A DNA stretch of 64,000 nt from Bacteroidota bacterium (GCA_025361565.1 JANYKN010000126.1:1-64000), one strand, 5' to 3'; numbered from the stretch's first letter, positions 1 through 9,032 are shown. A program made the numbers and translations. The notes: generated by a model from the letters alone, not told the origin.

Positions 1-90
1 CTTAATATCAGCCAGATACTCTAAACAGGCCTTATCTGTGGAAAATCTTTGAGTAAACTTTATAAGCTCTTCTCCTTCAAATTTGTTCAT
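1..90 (-). CDS. IS1595-family transposase, N-terminal fragment cut by window edge
   Basis: Thirty codons read from an ATG at 90 down to the window edge without a stop. The visible protein starts MNKFEGEELIKFTQRF and continues with a C-L-E-Y-L-A-D-I-K stretch. This pattern (a short helix, then CxxYLaxlrW leading into a zinc ribbon) is what I know from the start of IS1595/ISXO2-like transposases, whose N-terminal zinc-ribbon domain precedes a DDE-type catalytic domain. Only the first tenth of the usual length is in view, so neither the zinc ribbon nor the catalytic residues can be checked. A good promoter lies just upstream at 109-141. An alternative is another zinc-ribbon protein; the family call is moderately sure. 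Confidence 0.55.
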   Translation of the reverse strand, partial: MNKFEGEELIKFTQRFSTDKACLEYLADIK

Positions 91-108
91 AAATTATTAT
101 TTTTGAAT

Positions 109-141
109 CAAATATAATAGAATTTATGTAAACACCTCAAA
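109..141 (-). promoter_or_regulatory. Predicted promoter of the transposase gene (TTTG-N21-TATATTTG)
   Basis: On the minus strand a -33 box TTTG (138-141) and a -7 box TATATTTG (109-116) are separated by 21 bases, matching the Bacteroidota consensus TTTG-N17..23-TAnnTTTG. The start codon at 90 follows 18 bases after the -7 box. The stretch GAGGTGTTTACAT begins at the last base of the -33 box and could be the inner face of an IS terminal repeat, but no second copy is visible to test this. Confidence 0.4.
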
Positions 142-159
142 TTATTTTTATAATCTAAA

Positions 160-1878
160 TTATTCTGTTTTAGATTTGACAAAAACTTTTTCTAATTTGC
201 CTTTGTTGTATAGTGCATCATAAAGTATATTGCCACTGATATCAAAGGTTTTAATCCTGCCATGTTTTTTGTCGTCTTTATAATTTATTTCTGTTTCGGG
301 TTTTGAATTGGTGTACCACGAGAGCCATCGACCATCTTTTTTGCCCGCTTTGTAATTTTCTTCTCTTACTTTTACACCACTTTGCTCAAAAAAAGTCCAA
401 AGTCCATTTTTTTCTCCATTCAAATAATAGCCGTTTATATTTTCTTTTCCATCCGGAAAGAATGTAGTATATTGTCCATTGTATAAACCGTCCTTGTAAC
501 TTTCTAATAATTGGTTAATGCCATTTTCATTGAAATATCTGGCAACTCCATCTTTGATATTTTCTTTATAGTAAATTTCGTATTCTTTAACACCATTGTC
601 GTACCACGATTCCCATTTCCCATTCATTTTGCGGTCTAAAAATGTGCCAGACATATATTTTTTTCCATTTTCGTACCATGAAGTCCATGGACCTTCTTCT
701 TGTCCGTTAACAAATTCGCCCTGGTAGAAAACTTGGCCATTTTCGTAATTTACTACCCATAGCCCGTTTTTAAGGTCGTCAACATAATTTCCTGTTTTCC
801 AAACTGAGCCGTTTCCATACCAATAGGTCCACAATCCATTCATTTTACCTTTCGAAAAATTTCCTTCATTTCCTTTTTGACCATCGGTGCGCCAATAGGT
901 CCATTTTCCATCTTGGATTCCGTTTTCAAAATTCCCTTCAATATCTAATTTCCCATCTTCGAGCCACCAGGTTGCTTTTCCATGTTTTTGATCTTGCTTG
1001 AATTCAATTTCGCTGCTTTTTTTGCCATTCGCATACCAAGTAGTATGCAAACCTTCTTTTAATCCATTTTTAAAGCTTCCGGTAAACTTTTTTTCACCGG
1101 TTTCATACCAAAAATTCCAAATGCCATCTTTCTTGCCATCAAGCATTTGTCCTTCCATTTCAAGTTTTCCGTTTTCGAACCAGGTTTTGCTTGAGCCCGA
1201 ACCATAATTCATTTCGGTCCAGCGGTTTCCTTCTCTAAACCAAGATTGCCATAAGCCTATTTTTTCACCGTTTTTATAAAGTCCTTTTTTTAATACTTTT
1301 CCATTTGAATAATAGGTAATCCATAACGAATCATGTTTGCCATTTTTGTAAAAGCCGCTTTCTTCAACTTTGCCATCAGGCAACCAACTTGTATAAATTC
1401 CATTTCCATTCTTTACCAAAGTATCGCCTTGTGGAGAATAAAGGTTCATGAATTTAACATCATCATTGGTTAAATACAATTCTTCTTTTACTTTTTTACC
1501 TTTATTGTTAAAAGTTGTCCAAATGCTGTCGCGATCATCATTTTTGTAGAAACCGCTAATTAAAAGATTTCCATCCTTGTCCCATTCGAGGTAATGCCCA
1601 TTTTTTAAACCTTGTTTGACTTCTCCCTCATTTTCTTTTTTACCGTTAGGAAAGAAATAAGTTACCCTTCCGTTTGGAACACCAAAATTATATTCAACTT
1701 CCTGAACCAGAATGCCTTCTTCATTCCAGTATTTCCAAAGGCCAATTTCTTTACCACTATCGGATGTTTTACCTTCAGATCGTTTTTGTTTGTTTTTCCA
1801 GTAATCAGTATATGTTTTTTGCTGGGCAAATAAGGTGCTGAATAACAATAATGTAGCAGCTAAGAATATGTATTTCAT
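160..1878 (-). CDS. Secreted MORN-repeat protein (YwqK-like), about 22 repeats
   Basis: A 572-residue protein with an N-terminal signal peptide (residues 1-19, hydrophobic core LAATLLLFSTLFA, cleavage before QQ). The whole mature part is a tandem array of about 22 units of roughly 23 residues of the form GxWxxWYxNGKxxxEGxYxNGxK, the MORN_2 variant seen in proteins often auto-named YwqK family antitoxin. Repeats 5 and 9 are degenerate. The glycine-aromatic pattern predicts an extended beta-hairpin solenoid. No enzymatic domain, lipobox or T9SS sorting domain is visible, so the protein is probably periplasmic or released. No toxin gene sits beside it and I would not infer a toxin-antitoxin role. 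Its function is unknown; related arrays are common and often multi-copy in Bacteroidota. Confidence 0.8.
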   Translation of the reverse strand: MKYIFLAATLLLFSTLFAQQKTYTDYWKNKQKRSEGKTSDSGKEIGLWKYWNEEGILVQEVEYNFGVPNGRVTYFFPNGKKENEGEVKQGLKNGHYLEWDKDGNLLISGFYKNDDRDSIWTTFNNKGKKVKEELYLTNDDVKFMNLYSPQGDTLVKNGNGIYTSWLPDGKVEESGFYKNGKHDSLWITYYSNGKVLKKGLYKNGEKIGLWQSWFREGNRWTEMNYGSGSSKTWFENGKLEMEGQMLDGKKDGIWNFWYETGEKKFTGSFKNGLKEGLHTTWYANGKKSSEIEFKQDQKHGKATWWLEDGKLDIEGNFENGIQDGKWTYWRTDGQKGNEGNFSKGKMNGLWTYWYGNGSVWKTGNYVDDLKNGLWVVNYENGQVFYQGEFVNGQEEGPWTSWYENGKKYMSGTFLDRKMNGKWESWYDNGVKEYEIYYKENIKDGVARYFNENGINQLLESYKDGLYNGQYTTFFPDGKENINGYYLNGEKNGLWTFFEQSGVKVREENYKAGKKDGRWLSWYTNSKPETEINYKDDKKHGRIKTFDISGNILYDALYNKGKLEKVFVKSKTE

Positions 1879-2116
1879 ATTTGTAAATATTATAGATTTT
1901 CAATGATTGTTGATTACGTTTATCAATCGGATTAACGTAAATTTTAATCCGTTTTCATGATGAAATAAAAATTATTATTCAATTGATTTCAGGTTTAATA
2001 ACCTAAAAGTATTAAAATTATTGTTATTAATAATGAATACTTATCTGCAAGTTGAATGAATTGGAATTTGGATTTCTACAAATTGCATTTTTTAAAAGGA
2101 ATCCATGAAGTAGAAA

Positions 2117-3334
2117 CTAGGTAAGTAAAGAATGTTTTCTGGTAATATATCTTACCGGGTACCAAGATGCTATAAATCCAATCATTACAACCGTTGAAAA
2201 AACATAAATAAAATCCATAATCTGCATTTCAACAGGATAGTTTGTAACGATAAAACTTTCTGGAAAGCGGATAATGCCAAATTTCAGTTGTATCATTGCA
2301 ATGATTGCTCCGAGAATTAATCCTGCAAAAGCACCAATAATTGAAATTAACCAACCTTCGATTAAGAATATATTACGGATTAGCTTGTTGGTAGCTCCCA
2401 TATTCTGGAGGGTAATAATATCTTTCTTTTTGTCGATGATGAGCATGGTAAGTGAACCTGTTAAATTAAACGAGGCGATGATCAGAATAAATGAAAGAAT
2501 TAAAAAAATGGCCCATTTCTCAGTCTGCATTACTTTATATAAAAATTCGTGCTGCTGGAACCGGTTCTTAACTACAAAAGTTTTTTTAAGCTTGTCTTCG
2601 AGTTTTTTCTGGAACATTAAAGCATCAACTCCTGTTTTTAATTTGATTTCAATGGAACTGACCTCGTCGGTATATTCAAGTAAATTTCGTGCAAAATCAA
2701 TGGGGACAATAATCGTTTCGGTATTGTAATCATCCTGTAAGACAGAAAAAATTCCAATTGGGAAAATAGATTTTGTGTTAAACACATCAAGATTTGTAAG
2801 GCTTGGCTGTGAATTTCGCTTTGGGGCTACAATTTTAATTGGTTTAATCAGGTTTAAGTTCAACGAAAGCCTGTTGGCTAACAAATGGCCTAAAACAGCG
2901 TATTCTCCGTGTTCATCTTTTAAAGTGAACACACCATTAATTATCATGCTGTCAATACCGCTGGTTTCGGTGTAATTGTCCGAAACCCCTTTTAATCTTG
3001 CAATATCTTGTTTGTTATCGTATTCGAGCATTGCATTTTCTTCAAGTACTTCGGTAAATGAAAAAATCCCATCAAACGTTTTAATTTGTTTGATGATGGA
3101 ATCATTTGACGGAAAAACTTTTCCTTCGGCCAACGTTATTTTTAAATCGGGATCAAAAGCATTAAAAAAAGATTTAATTAAACTGTCAAAGCCATTAAAT
3201 ACAGATAGAATAACAATTAGCGCCATTGTCATTACAGTAACTCCCAAAACTGAAAGCGCTGAAATTATGTTGATCAGGTTTGTTGATTTCTTTGCAAATA
3301 AGTATCGTTTGGATATAAATAATGACAAGTTCAT
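2117..3334 (-). CDS. LolC/LolE-like ABC transporter permease (FtsX fold)
   Basis: A 405-residue inner-membrane protein with the layout of the MacB/LolCE permease family: a cytoplasmic start (LFISKRYLFAKKS), a first membrane helix near residues 25-47, a large periplasmic domain to about residue 265, and three C-terminal helices of the FtsX domain. In Gram-negatives LolC/E with the ATPase LolD release lipoproteins from the inner membrane; Bacteroidota usually carry one such permease rather than a C/E pair. The motif MGATNKLIRNIFLIEG is typical of the FtsX coupling region. It lies 77 bases downstream of rbfA on the same strand, an arrangement I know from related genomes. No ATPase partner is in the window. 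Exact substrate is inferred from family membership only. Confidence 0.8.
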   Translation of the reverse strand: MNLSLFISKRYLFAKKSTNLINIISALSVLGVTVMTMALIVILSVFNGFDSLIKSFFNAFDPDLKITLAEGKVFPSNDSIIKQIKTFDGIFSFTEVLEENAMLEYDNKQDIARLKGVSDNYTETSGIDSMIINGVFTLKDEHGEYAVLGHLLANRLSLNLNLIKPIKIVAPKRNSQPSLTNLDVFNTKSIFPIGIFSVLQDDYNTETIIVPIDFARNLLEYTDEVSSIEIKLKTGVDALMFQKKLEDKLKKTFVVKNRFQQHEFLYKVMQTEKWAIFLILSFILIIASFNLTGSLTMLIIDKKKDIITLQNMGATNKLIRNIFLIEGWLISIIGAFAGLILGAIIAMIQLKFGIIRFPESFIVTNYPVEMQIMDFIYVFSTVVMIGFIASWYPVRYITRKHSLLT

Positions 3335-3411
3335 TAATGGATGATTAGATGCTTGAATGTGAAAATGAGTAAATCAATCTAACTAATTTTAAATAAAATT
3401 TAGGGACTTAT

Positions 3412-3744
3412 TTACCTTAATAAGTCATCAATTTTTTGAGCATGGTCAAGTGAGTCATCAATAAAGAACTTAAAATCGGCCAATTTACGCACCTGGTTTT
3501 TAATGTTTTTGCCAATCTCAAATTTAATTTTCCTCGCATCAGCCGAAATCATTTCTAAAACTTTGTCAATTTCGTTTGTTGGAAATATACTTAGATAAAC
3601 CCTTGCAATGGATAAATCGGAACTGAGCCTAACCGCAGTAACTGTAATTAATTTACCTTGATAGGTTAAAGAATGTTGCTGAAAATAAGTACTTAGCTCT
3701 TTCTGCATCAATCTTTCTACTTTTTTTAAACGGGTCGATTCCAT
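3412..3744 (-). CDS. rbfA: Ribosome-binding factor A
   Basis: A 110-residue protein of normal RbfA length. It begins MESTRLKKVERLMQKELS, matching the RbfA opening helix, and contains the KH-like core with the stretch VTAVRLSSDLSIARVYLSIF followed by the helix that ends NQVRKLADFKFFIDDSLDHA, close to the family motif LPxLxFxxDxSxxxxxxI. RbfA binds the 30S subunit late in assembly and helps mature the 5' end of 16S rRNA. It precedes the LolC/E-like permease gene by 67 bases on the same strand and is probably cotranscribed. A TACTTTTG box on this strand at 3921-3928 could be the -7 element, but would leave a leader of about 170 bases, so the promoter is unsettled. Confidence 0.9.
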   Translation of the reverse strand: MESTRLKKVERLMQKELSTYFQQHSLTYQGKLITVTAVRLSSDLSIARVYLSIFPTNEIDKVLEMISADARKIKFEIGKNIKNQVRKLADFKFFIDDSLDHAQKIDDLLR

Positions 3745-3946
3745 TTTATTAATTTTCTTAATTTTGATTTTAATTCAAGCATTTAATTATTTAAATAAAT
3801 TTATTGTTTGATAAATAAATTTAATCTTTTTTCTAAATTTATACAATTATTGAAACCATTACAGTCAATACAATTTTTTAAGTTTTAAAAAACAAGAATG
3901 AATACATTGATGGTTCGCTACAAAAGTAAATAAAAAAACAAGACTT

Positions 3947-6562
3947 GTGTTTTTAGAAAATCGGAAGTTCAAATTATTGGGTTTTTCATTTTTATTGATA
4001 TTCATTTCAATATCAAATTCCTATGCCCAATATAACAAAAATGAATTCCCATCTCCAGGGACTAATTTTGTTATGGCTAAATCGAAAATATTTCCTCAAC
4101 GAAAAATAACTATCCGAGATTTGGGAAACAATGTTTGGGATTTCTCCATGTTTAATCCTTCAGAGTTTGATACCATCCGGTTAATTGAGCCGAACAAAAC
4201 AAGATATGGAAAACGTTTTCCGGAATCAAATGTTGCAATGGTGATAAATCCGTTGAAAATAGAATATCTTTCAATCGATTCAGGAAATGTATATTTAACT
4301 GGGCTTATTGATGATTTTATGGAGAAAAATTTGCCTGTACTACTCAGCTTTACAGATAAATTATTGTATAAAAATCCTCACCTGGCTATAGATCAGGAAT
4401 ATTCCGATACTTCTACTACTCATTTTGCTGCGCCATATTATCATCTTCCGGGAACAGATTCTATTAAGGCTGATATTTTTTATGTTCGTACAGGAAGAGT
4501 TGATGCTTCGGGAGAATTAATTACTCCACTTGGTAAATATAAGGTTGATCGGGAAGTAATTTTTGTCGAAAAAAGAGTTAGGGGATTCAAATACTCTGTT
4601 TTTGGATGGACTCCAGCACCCGAATATTCATTAGACAAGCATTATACTTTTTACCGATGGTATAACAAAGACAACAAATTACCAATAGCCGAGGCTTATT
4701 TAAACGATCAGGATTTAATTGAATATGTTAGCTATCAATACGATTCGCCGTTAAGGCTTAATTTTACTGGAGATGATGTTTCTTGCAAAGGCGGTTCTAA
4801 TGGGGAGGTGGATTTAACAGTAATCGGAGGAATTCCCGATTATACTTATCAATGGACAAATGGTGCTACCAGTCAGGATTTGAAAGGTGTAAAAGCCGGA
4901 ACATATCGTGTGGTTGTAACTGATAATCGTGGAAGAACAATTTCTTCGTATTACACAGTTTCTGAGCCTATTATAGAATTACAAGCCAGAGTAGATGTTC
5001 AAAATATTAGTTGCCATGGCAATAAAGATGGCAAAGTTCAACTCAATATTCTAGGAGGAAAAGCACCTTATGATTTTGCCTGGTCAAACGATTCGATAAA
5101 CGAAACAATGATAAACCTATCACCCGGGAAAATAAAATACATGGTAATAGATGCAGGTGGTTGCAGGATAGTAGACAGTATTGAAATTACCCAGCCTGAT
5201 AAAAAATTATCTTGTGATTTTGTTGAAAAACATGTTTCGTGTCATGATGGGAATGACGGTTCCGCCGAAGTTTTGCCCGATGGTGGTACTCCTCCATATC
5301 GTTTTTTATGGAGTGATGGCGATACCAGCCGGATTAAAATCAATATGCATGCAGGGCTGCACCAGGTTACTGTTTATGATTTAAACAATTGCAGTTTAAG
5401 TAAAACGGTAACCATCAAACAACCAGAAACTCCTGTTAAAATAGTCAAAGATATCAGACCTGTGAGTTGTTTCGGAGGTAATGATGGAAGCGTTGAACTT
5501 GATGTTTCGGGAGGTAAGGCACCTTATCAGTATTTTTGGTCAGACAGCTCTAACAATAAATATTTAAAGGGATATCCATCAGGAACATACTTAGTGGAAG
5601 TGCTCGATAAAAACGGTTGCATGGTTAAAGAAAGTATCATTATTTCTCAGCCAACTTCAGCACTGCAAATGAAATATGCTAAAAAAGACGTGAATTGTTT
5701 TGGTGGTTTTGATGGAGAAATAACGTTAAATGTAAGCGGAGGAAGCCCACCATATATTTATAATTGGTCAAATAGCTCAGATAAACCTGATTTAAAGAAA
5801 ATTGGAAGAGGAGTTTATACTATTAAATTGAGCGATAAAAATCAATGTAACGTTTCTGAAACTGTTGAAATTTTATCTCCCGAAAAAGCTCTGTTTGCAG
5901 ATTTTGAAAAGAAAGATGTAAAATGCCGCAATGGAAACGAAGGTTCAATTAATTTGACTGTTGAAGGTGGAACTCCCGATTATAAATATGTTTGGTCCAA
6001 TAAATCGACCAACGAGGATTTGGAAGGCATTAAAGCAGGAAATTATGAGGTTACAGTTATCGATAAAAACCTATGCGAAATTAAAAAGACGATTGCGATT
6101 GGGGAGCCTGAAACCCAAATAGAAATTACCTTTGAGAAAATTGATGTGAATTGCCATGGTGAAAAATCCGGATCTATTTATTTGAGCGTAAAAGGAGGAA
6201 AGCCCGGCTATGATTATGAATGGTCAACCGGTGAAAATTCGCCCAGTTTAATTGGGGTGGGGGCAGGAAAATATACTGCAAGTGTTACTGATAATCTACT
6301 TTGTAGGCAATCTAAAATCATTGAGGTTTTTGAACCAGAAAAGCTAAGGATTAAATCAGCGCTTACAAATCCTGATAACGACCAGCAAAATGGTTCAATA
6401 AAAATTGAGGTTTTAGGAGGAACAAAGCCATATTCAATACTTTGGGACAATGGGCTATCAACTAGCGAAGTCAAAAATCTGGGCACCGGAATCCACGAAG
6501 TGCAGATTAAAGACTCAAAAGATTGTATTTTGAATGAAGAGATTGAGTTGAAAGGGAAATAA
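3947..6562 (+). CDS. Secreted SprB-repeat protein (adhesin-like), eight repeats
   Basis: An 871-residue protein with a signal peptide (hydrophobic FKLLGFSFLLIFISISNSYA, cleavage before QYN). The start is GTG at 3947; no in-frame ATG precedes the signal sequence. Residues about 25-270 form a domain I do not recognise. From the first repeat cysteine (C280) to the end run eight SprB repeats of about 73 residues. Each has the pattern VxCxGxxDGxxxLxVxGGxPxYxYxWSxGxxxxxLxxxxAGxYxVxVxDxxxC. The eighth lacks the first cysteine and is degenerate. SprB repeats occur in gliding-motility adhesins and other T9SS-exported surface proteins. Unlike most such cargo, it ends right after the last repeat with no recognisable type A or B sorting domain, and the next 100 bases in other frames do not encode one either. 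Confidence 0.8.
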   Translation: MFLENRKFKLLGFSFLLIFISISNSYAQYNKNEFPSPGTNFVMAKSKIFPQRKITIRDLGNNVWDFSMFNPSEFDTIRLIEPNKTRYGKRFPESNVAMVINPLKIEYLSIDSGNVYLTGLIDDFMEKNLPVLLSFTDKLLYKNPHLAIDQEYSDTSTTHFAAPYYHLPGTDSIKADIFYVRTGRVDASGELITPLGKYKVDREVIFVEKRVRGFKYSVFGWTPAPEYSLDKHYTFYRWYNKDNKLPIAEAYLNDQDLIEYVSYQYDSPLRLNFTGDDVSCKGGSNGEVDLTVIGGIPDYTYQWTNGATSQDLKGVKAGTYRVVVTDNRGRTISSYYTVSEPIIELQARVDVQNISCHGNKDGKVQLNILGGKAPYDFAWSNDSINETMINLSPGKIKYMVIDAGGCRIVDSIEITQPDKKLSCDFVEKHVSCHDGNDGSAEVLPDGGTPPYRFLWSDGDTSRIKINMHAGLHQVTVYDLNNCSLSKTVTIKQPETPVKIVKDIRPVSCFGGNDGSVELDVSGGKAPYQYFWSDSSNNKYLKGYPSGTYLVEVLDKNGCMVKESIIISQPTSALQMKYAKKDVNCFGGFDGEITLNVSGGSPPYIYNWSNSSDKPDLKKIGRGVYTIKLSDKNQCNVSETVEILSPEKALFADFEKKDVKCRNGNEGSINLTVEGGTPDYKYVWSNKSTNEDLEGIKAGNYEVTVIDKNLCEIKKTIAIGEPETQIEITFEKIDVNCHGEKSGSIYLSVKGGKPGYDYEWSTGENSPSLIGVGAGKYTASVTDNLLCRQSKIIEVFEPEKLRIKSALTNPDNDQQNGSIKIEVLGGTKPYSILWDNGLSTSEVKNLGTGIHEVQIKDSKDCILNEEIELKGK

Positions 6563-6680
6563 TTGAAATATTCCAAAGAAGAAATTATACTTCAGGAAAT
6601 GAAGAATTCGAAAGTGAAGAGATTTGGCATTATCCAAATCACTTTTCAGCATATAATTTAAAAATGTAGCAATTTGCACA

Positions 6681-7274
6681 ATGTCAACATCTTGTAAAAT
6701 CTGTGAAAAATTCGATAAAAAAATCAAAGTTGATTATCTTGAAGGAGAGAAATTTCCTATTGAATTCCAGGATTTCATAGCCGTTACTGGAACCGACAAC
6801 GAGGTTTCCAGATGCCCGCTTTGTGGGCAAGCTTACGTATATACTCATAATTGGGACAATGATGTTTACAATTTAATGGATTACGGAACTCTGCATCAGA
6901 TTGCTGAAAATCGTGTTTTGGAGATTATTGCATATTACATTAAACAGGAAAAAGATAGAATAAAGGATGTAAAAAAGTTTTGGTACAAAGCCCGAAAGAA
7001 ATTCGGCATTCAGCTAGAGCAACTTTCAAACGATGAAAAAAAGGTGATAGAATACTTAAAGGAAAAAACATTCAACGGTGAATATCTTGAAAATATAGCA
7101 AGAGACTTGTTGCTTAGCAAAGATGAAATGATAGAAATAGCAAAGAATCTGGATAAGTCCGGAATTGTTTTTAAAAATATATATTGGCCTTTAGGGCCGG
7201 GTGAACATAATTTTCAGGAAGAATTTAAGGGTGGAGATCCTTATGTTTATACCAAAATACGCATTCTGGTATAA
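6681..7274 (+). CDS. Unassigned protein with a zinc-ribbon-like Cys pair set
   Basis: A 197-residue soluble protein without signal peptide. Two CxxC pairs in the first 55 residues (C-K-I-C near residue 5-8 and C-P-L-C near 47-50) could bind one zinc ion. The rest is mostly helical with many charged residues and ends in a segment (from about residue 120) that resembles a winged-helix fold: EKKVIEYLKEKTFNGEYLEN. This may mean nucleic-acid binding, but that is inference. The next gene begins two bases after its stop, so the two are probably cotranscribed and translationally linked. I do not recognise the family. Confidence 0.6.
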   Translation: MSTSCKICEKFDKKIKVDYLEGEKFPIEFQDFIAVTGTDNEVSRCPLCGQAYVYTHNWDNDVYNLMDYGTLHQIAENRVLEIIAYYIKQEKDRIKDVKKFWYKARKKFGIQLEQLSNDEKKVIEYLKEKTFNGEYLENIARDLLLSKDEMIEIAKNLDKSGIVFKNIYWPLGPGEHNFQEEFKGGDPYVYTKIRILV

Positions 7275-7275
7275 G

Positions 7276-7524
7276 ATGAATTACATTAAACACATCAATC
7301 AAATTAATTATATCTCAAGCCAGAGGATAGAAATTGATGTTCGCATTTACAATGAAAAAATAAAATGGCACTATTCAGGAAGAATGCAATTTTATGATGG
7401 TGAAGAAGATACTTGCGAACAATCATACATTGAATATATAAACAATGGCCCACCAGAATTTGCAAACGGTCTGGAACCTGGAAAAATATCAGAAATTGAT
7501 ATGATCGTTGGTAATATAAAATAA
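7276..7524 (+). CDS. Unassigned small protein
   Basis: An 82-residue protein starting at ATG 7276, one base after the previous stop codon. A longer reading from GTG 7201 would overlap the preceding gene by 74 bases and is less likely. The sequence alternates hydrophobic and polar residues (IEIDVRIYNEKIKWHYSGRMQFYDGEE), suggesting a small beta-rich domain. No signal peptide, membrane helix or motif is visible. Its tight coupling to the zinc-ribbon-like protein upstream suggests joint function, which remains unknown. Confidence 0.5.
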   Translation: MNYIKHINQINYISSQRIEIDVRIYNEKIKWHYSGRMQFYDGEEDTCEQSYIEYINNGPPEFANGLEPGKISEIDMIVGNIK

Positions 7525-7607
7525 GCATGAAATAAAAGGTAAAACTCAATAATTGAACATTGTAAATTTGAAGATTCAATAGGTTTTCCACTTAATAAAT
7601 TCAAACT

Positions 7608-7934
7608 ATGAAACAAAAGAAACCGCTCGGAATTCAAATGGGAATTGCTTGTTTGTTATTTGGAATGGTATTCGGAATTGCCGATTTAATTATTTATGAA
7701 AGGGGAAAAGTTTATCCGGCAATACTTGTCCTTACACCAATACTCATTCTTTCAGGAATCATATTCCTGTTAATGCCAGGCAACGAACCTCCACCTGAAA
7801 TTCCTAAAAATATACGGGTAAAAACTTGGTGGAAAATATCTCCAACAATCAATAAAGTTATTTGGGCAAGCGCCATGCTAATTGGTTTGGCGATAGGAAT
7901 TTGGTTAATGATTTCCTTTGCCGATTTTAATTAG
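7608..7934 (+). CDS. Small membrane protein, three predicted helices
   Basis: A 108-residue protein with hydrophobic stretches at about residues 11-30, 38-57 and 83-103, joined by a proline-rich loop (NEPPPEIPKN) that likely faces one side of the membrane. No catalytic or binding motif is visible. It follows the two unassigned genes on the same strand after an 83-base gap. The family is not recognised; a role as an integral membrane accessory protein is all that can be said. Confidence 0.55.
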   Translation: MKQKKPLGIQMGIACLLFGMVFGIADLIIYERGKVYPAILVLTPILILSGIIFLLMPGNEPPPEIPKNIRVKTWWKISPTINKVIWASAMLIGLAIGIWLMISFADFN

Positions 7935-8075
7935 GAAAATTAATTGGAATTTTTAAGGCTTTCCCCATTTTTATAATAAGTGGGCCGACTCAAATATTTT
8001 ATTGATAAAAAGCTTCATTCATTTTATTGAATATACACTGCCAAAATCAATAACAAATGCAGATATTTTAAACTT

Positions 8076-8924
8076 ATGATAAAGCAGATTTATAGATTTC
8101 TGAATCCAAAATTTCAGAATTTATTTTTAGACTATAAAGTTGATTTAGTACCAAGATACGGATTTGGAAAGCCTGCTCATCCTGATTTGTTGAAAATTAT
8201 TGAATCAAATCGTGATATATACAAGAATCTACTTGAGAAATCACTTCACCATAAAGAAAAAATTTGGTTAATCAAAGATTCAAAAATAGAGACCAGTCCA
8301 ATAAATCCAACATGGAACAATGGATTTTTACCAGGTTTGGATATGATTGGAATTTATACACTTTTCGCTGAATTTAAACCAAATAAATATATTGAAATTG
8401 GTTCCGGAAATTCTACCAAAGTAGCATATAAAGCTAGAAAAGAACAGAATTTATCAACAAAAATTATATCCATTGATCCGAAACCTCGTGCGGAAATTGA
8501 TTATCTGGCAGACAGAATAATTCGAGAGCCGTTTGAGAATATTGATTTTGATTTAATTGAAGAATTGAATGAAAATGATATTCTTTTTGTGGACAACTCA
8601 CATCGAATTTTACCTAATTCCGATGCGATGGTTTTTTTCCTTGAAATTTTGCCGAAACTAAAAAAAGGTGTAATTGTGCATATTCATGATGTTTACCTAC
8701 CCTTTGATTATCCTCAATTTATGTGCGATAGATTTTATTCCGAACAATATGGCCTGGCAATTTATTTGTTGGCAAACCCCATTAAATATGAGACGATATT
8801 GCCAAACTATTTTATTTATCAGGACAAGGAATTATCTGAATTGATATCTCCGGTGTGGAACCATGAGAATATGCAGAAAGTGGAGAGGCACGGCGGATCT
8901 TATTGGATTCGGATAAACGAATAA
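8076..8924 (+). CDS. Class I SAM-dependent methyltransferase-like protein
   Basis: A 282-residue soluble protein. The central part carries a Rossmann methyltransferase signature: strand 1 with YIEIGSGNSTKVA (glycine-rich SAM loop), strand 2 ending in an acidic residue (KIISIDPKPR), and a later DILFVDNSHR, where the Asp usually follows strand 4, then KKGVIVHIHDVYLPFDYP. This resembles Methyltransferase_24 proteins, which often modify sugars or lipids. The substrate is unknown and no glycan cluster surrounds it. It faces the DUF4241 gene across a shared hairpin terminator. Confidence 0.7.
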   Translation: MIKQIYRFLNPKFQNLFLDYKVDLVPRYGFGKPAHPDLLKIIESNRDIYKNLLEKSLHHKEKIWLIKDSKIETSPINPTWNNGFLPGLDMIGIYTLFAEFKPNKYIEIGSGNSTKVAYKARKEQNLSTKIISIDPKPRAEIDYLADRIIREPFENIDFDLIEELNENDILFVDNSHRILPNSDAMVFFLEILPKLKKGVIVHIHDVYLPFDYPQFMCDRFYSEQYGLAIYLLANPIKYETILPNYFIYQDKELSELISPVWNHENMQKVERHGGSYWIRINE

Positions 8925-8961
8925 AATTTGTTTATATACAGTATTTCCAAATTTTATTTTC

Positions 8962-9003
8962 AAAAAAAAAGCGACTGAATTTTCTATTTTCAAGCCGCTT
9001 TTG
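8962..9003. terminator. Bidirectional hairpin terminator between convergent genes
   Basis: Arms AAAAGCGACT (8967-8976) and AGCCGCTTTT (8993-9002) pair with one mismatch around a 16-base loop. The A-run before the left arm gives a U-run for minus-strand transcripts of the DUF4241 gene. For the plus strand the T-run is shorter. It sits 38 bases past the methyltransferase stop. Confidence 0.5.
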
Positions 9004-9032
9004 AGTTTTTGGTAATCTAATATTTTGAGGTT

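Noticed and set aside
998-1207. Plus-strand ORF of 69 codons opposite the MORN-repeat gene
   Set aside because: It is a mirror of the repeat array in another frame, without start context or codon bias of its own. The same holds for other open frames opposite known genes, for example 41282-41521 and 43028-43435 inside the giant gene.
160-1878. Antitoxin of a toxin-antitoxin pair (YwqK name)
   Set aside because: No toxin gene is adjacent and the protein has a secretion signal; the name comes from automatic annotation of MORN_2 proteins.
7201-7524. GTG start at 7201 for the small unassigned gene
   Set aside because: It would overlap the upstream gene by 74 bases, whereas ATG 7276 follows its stop by one base.
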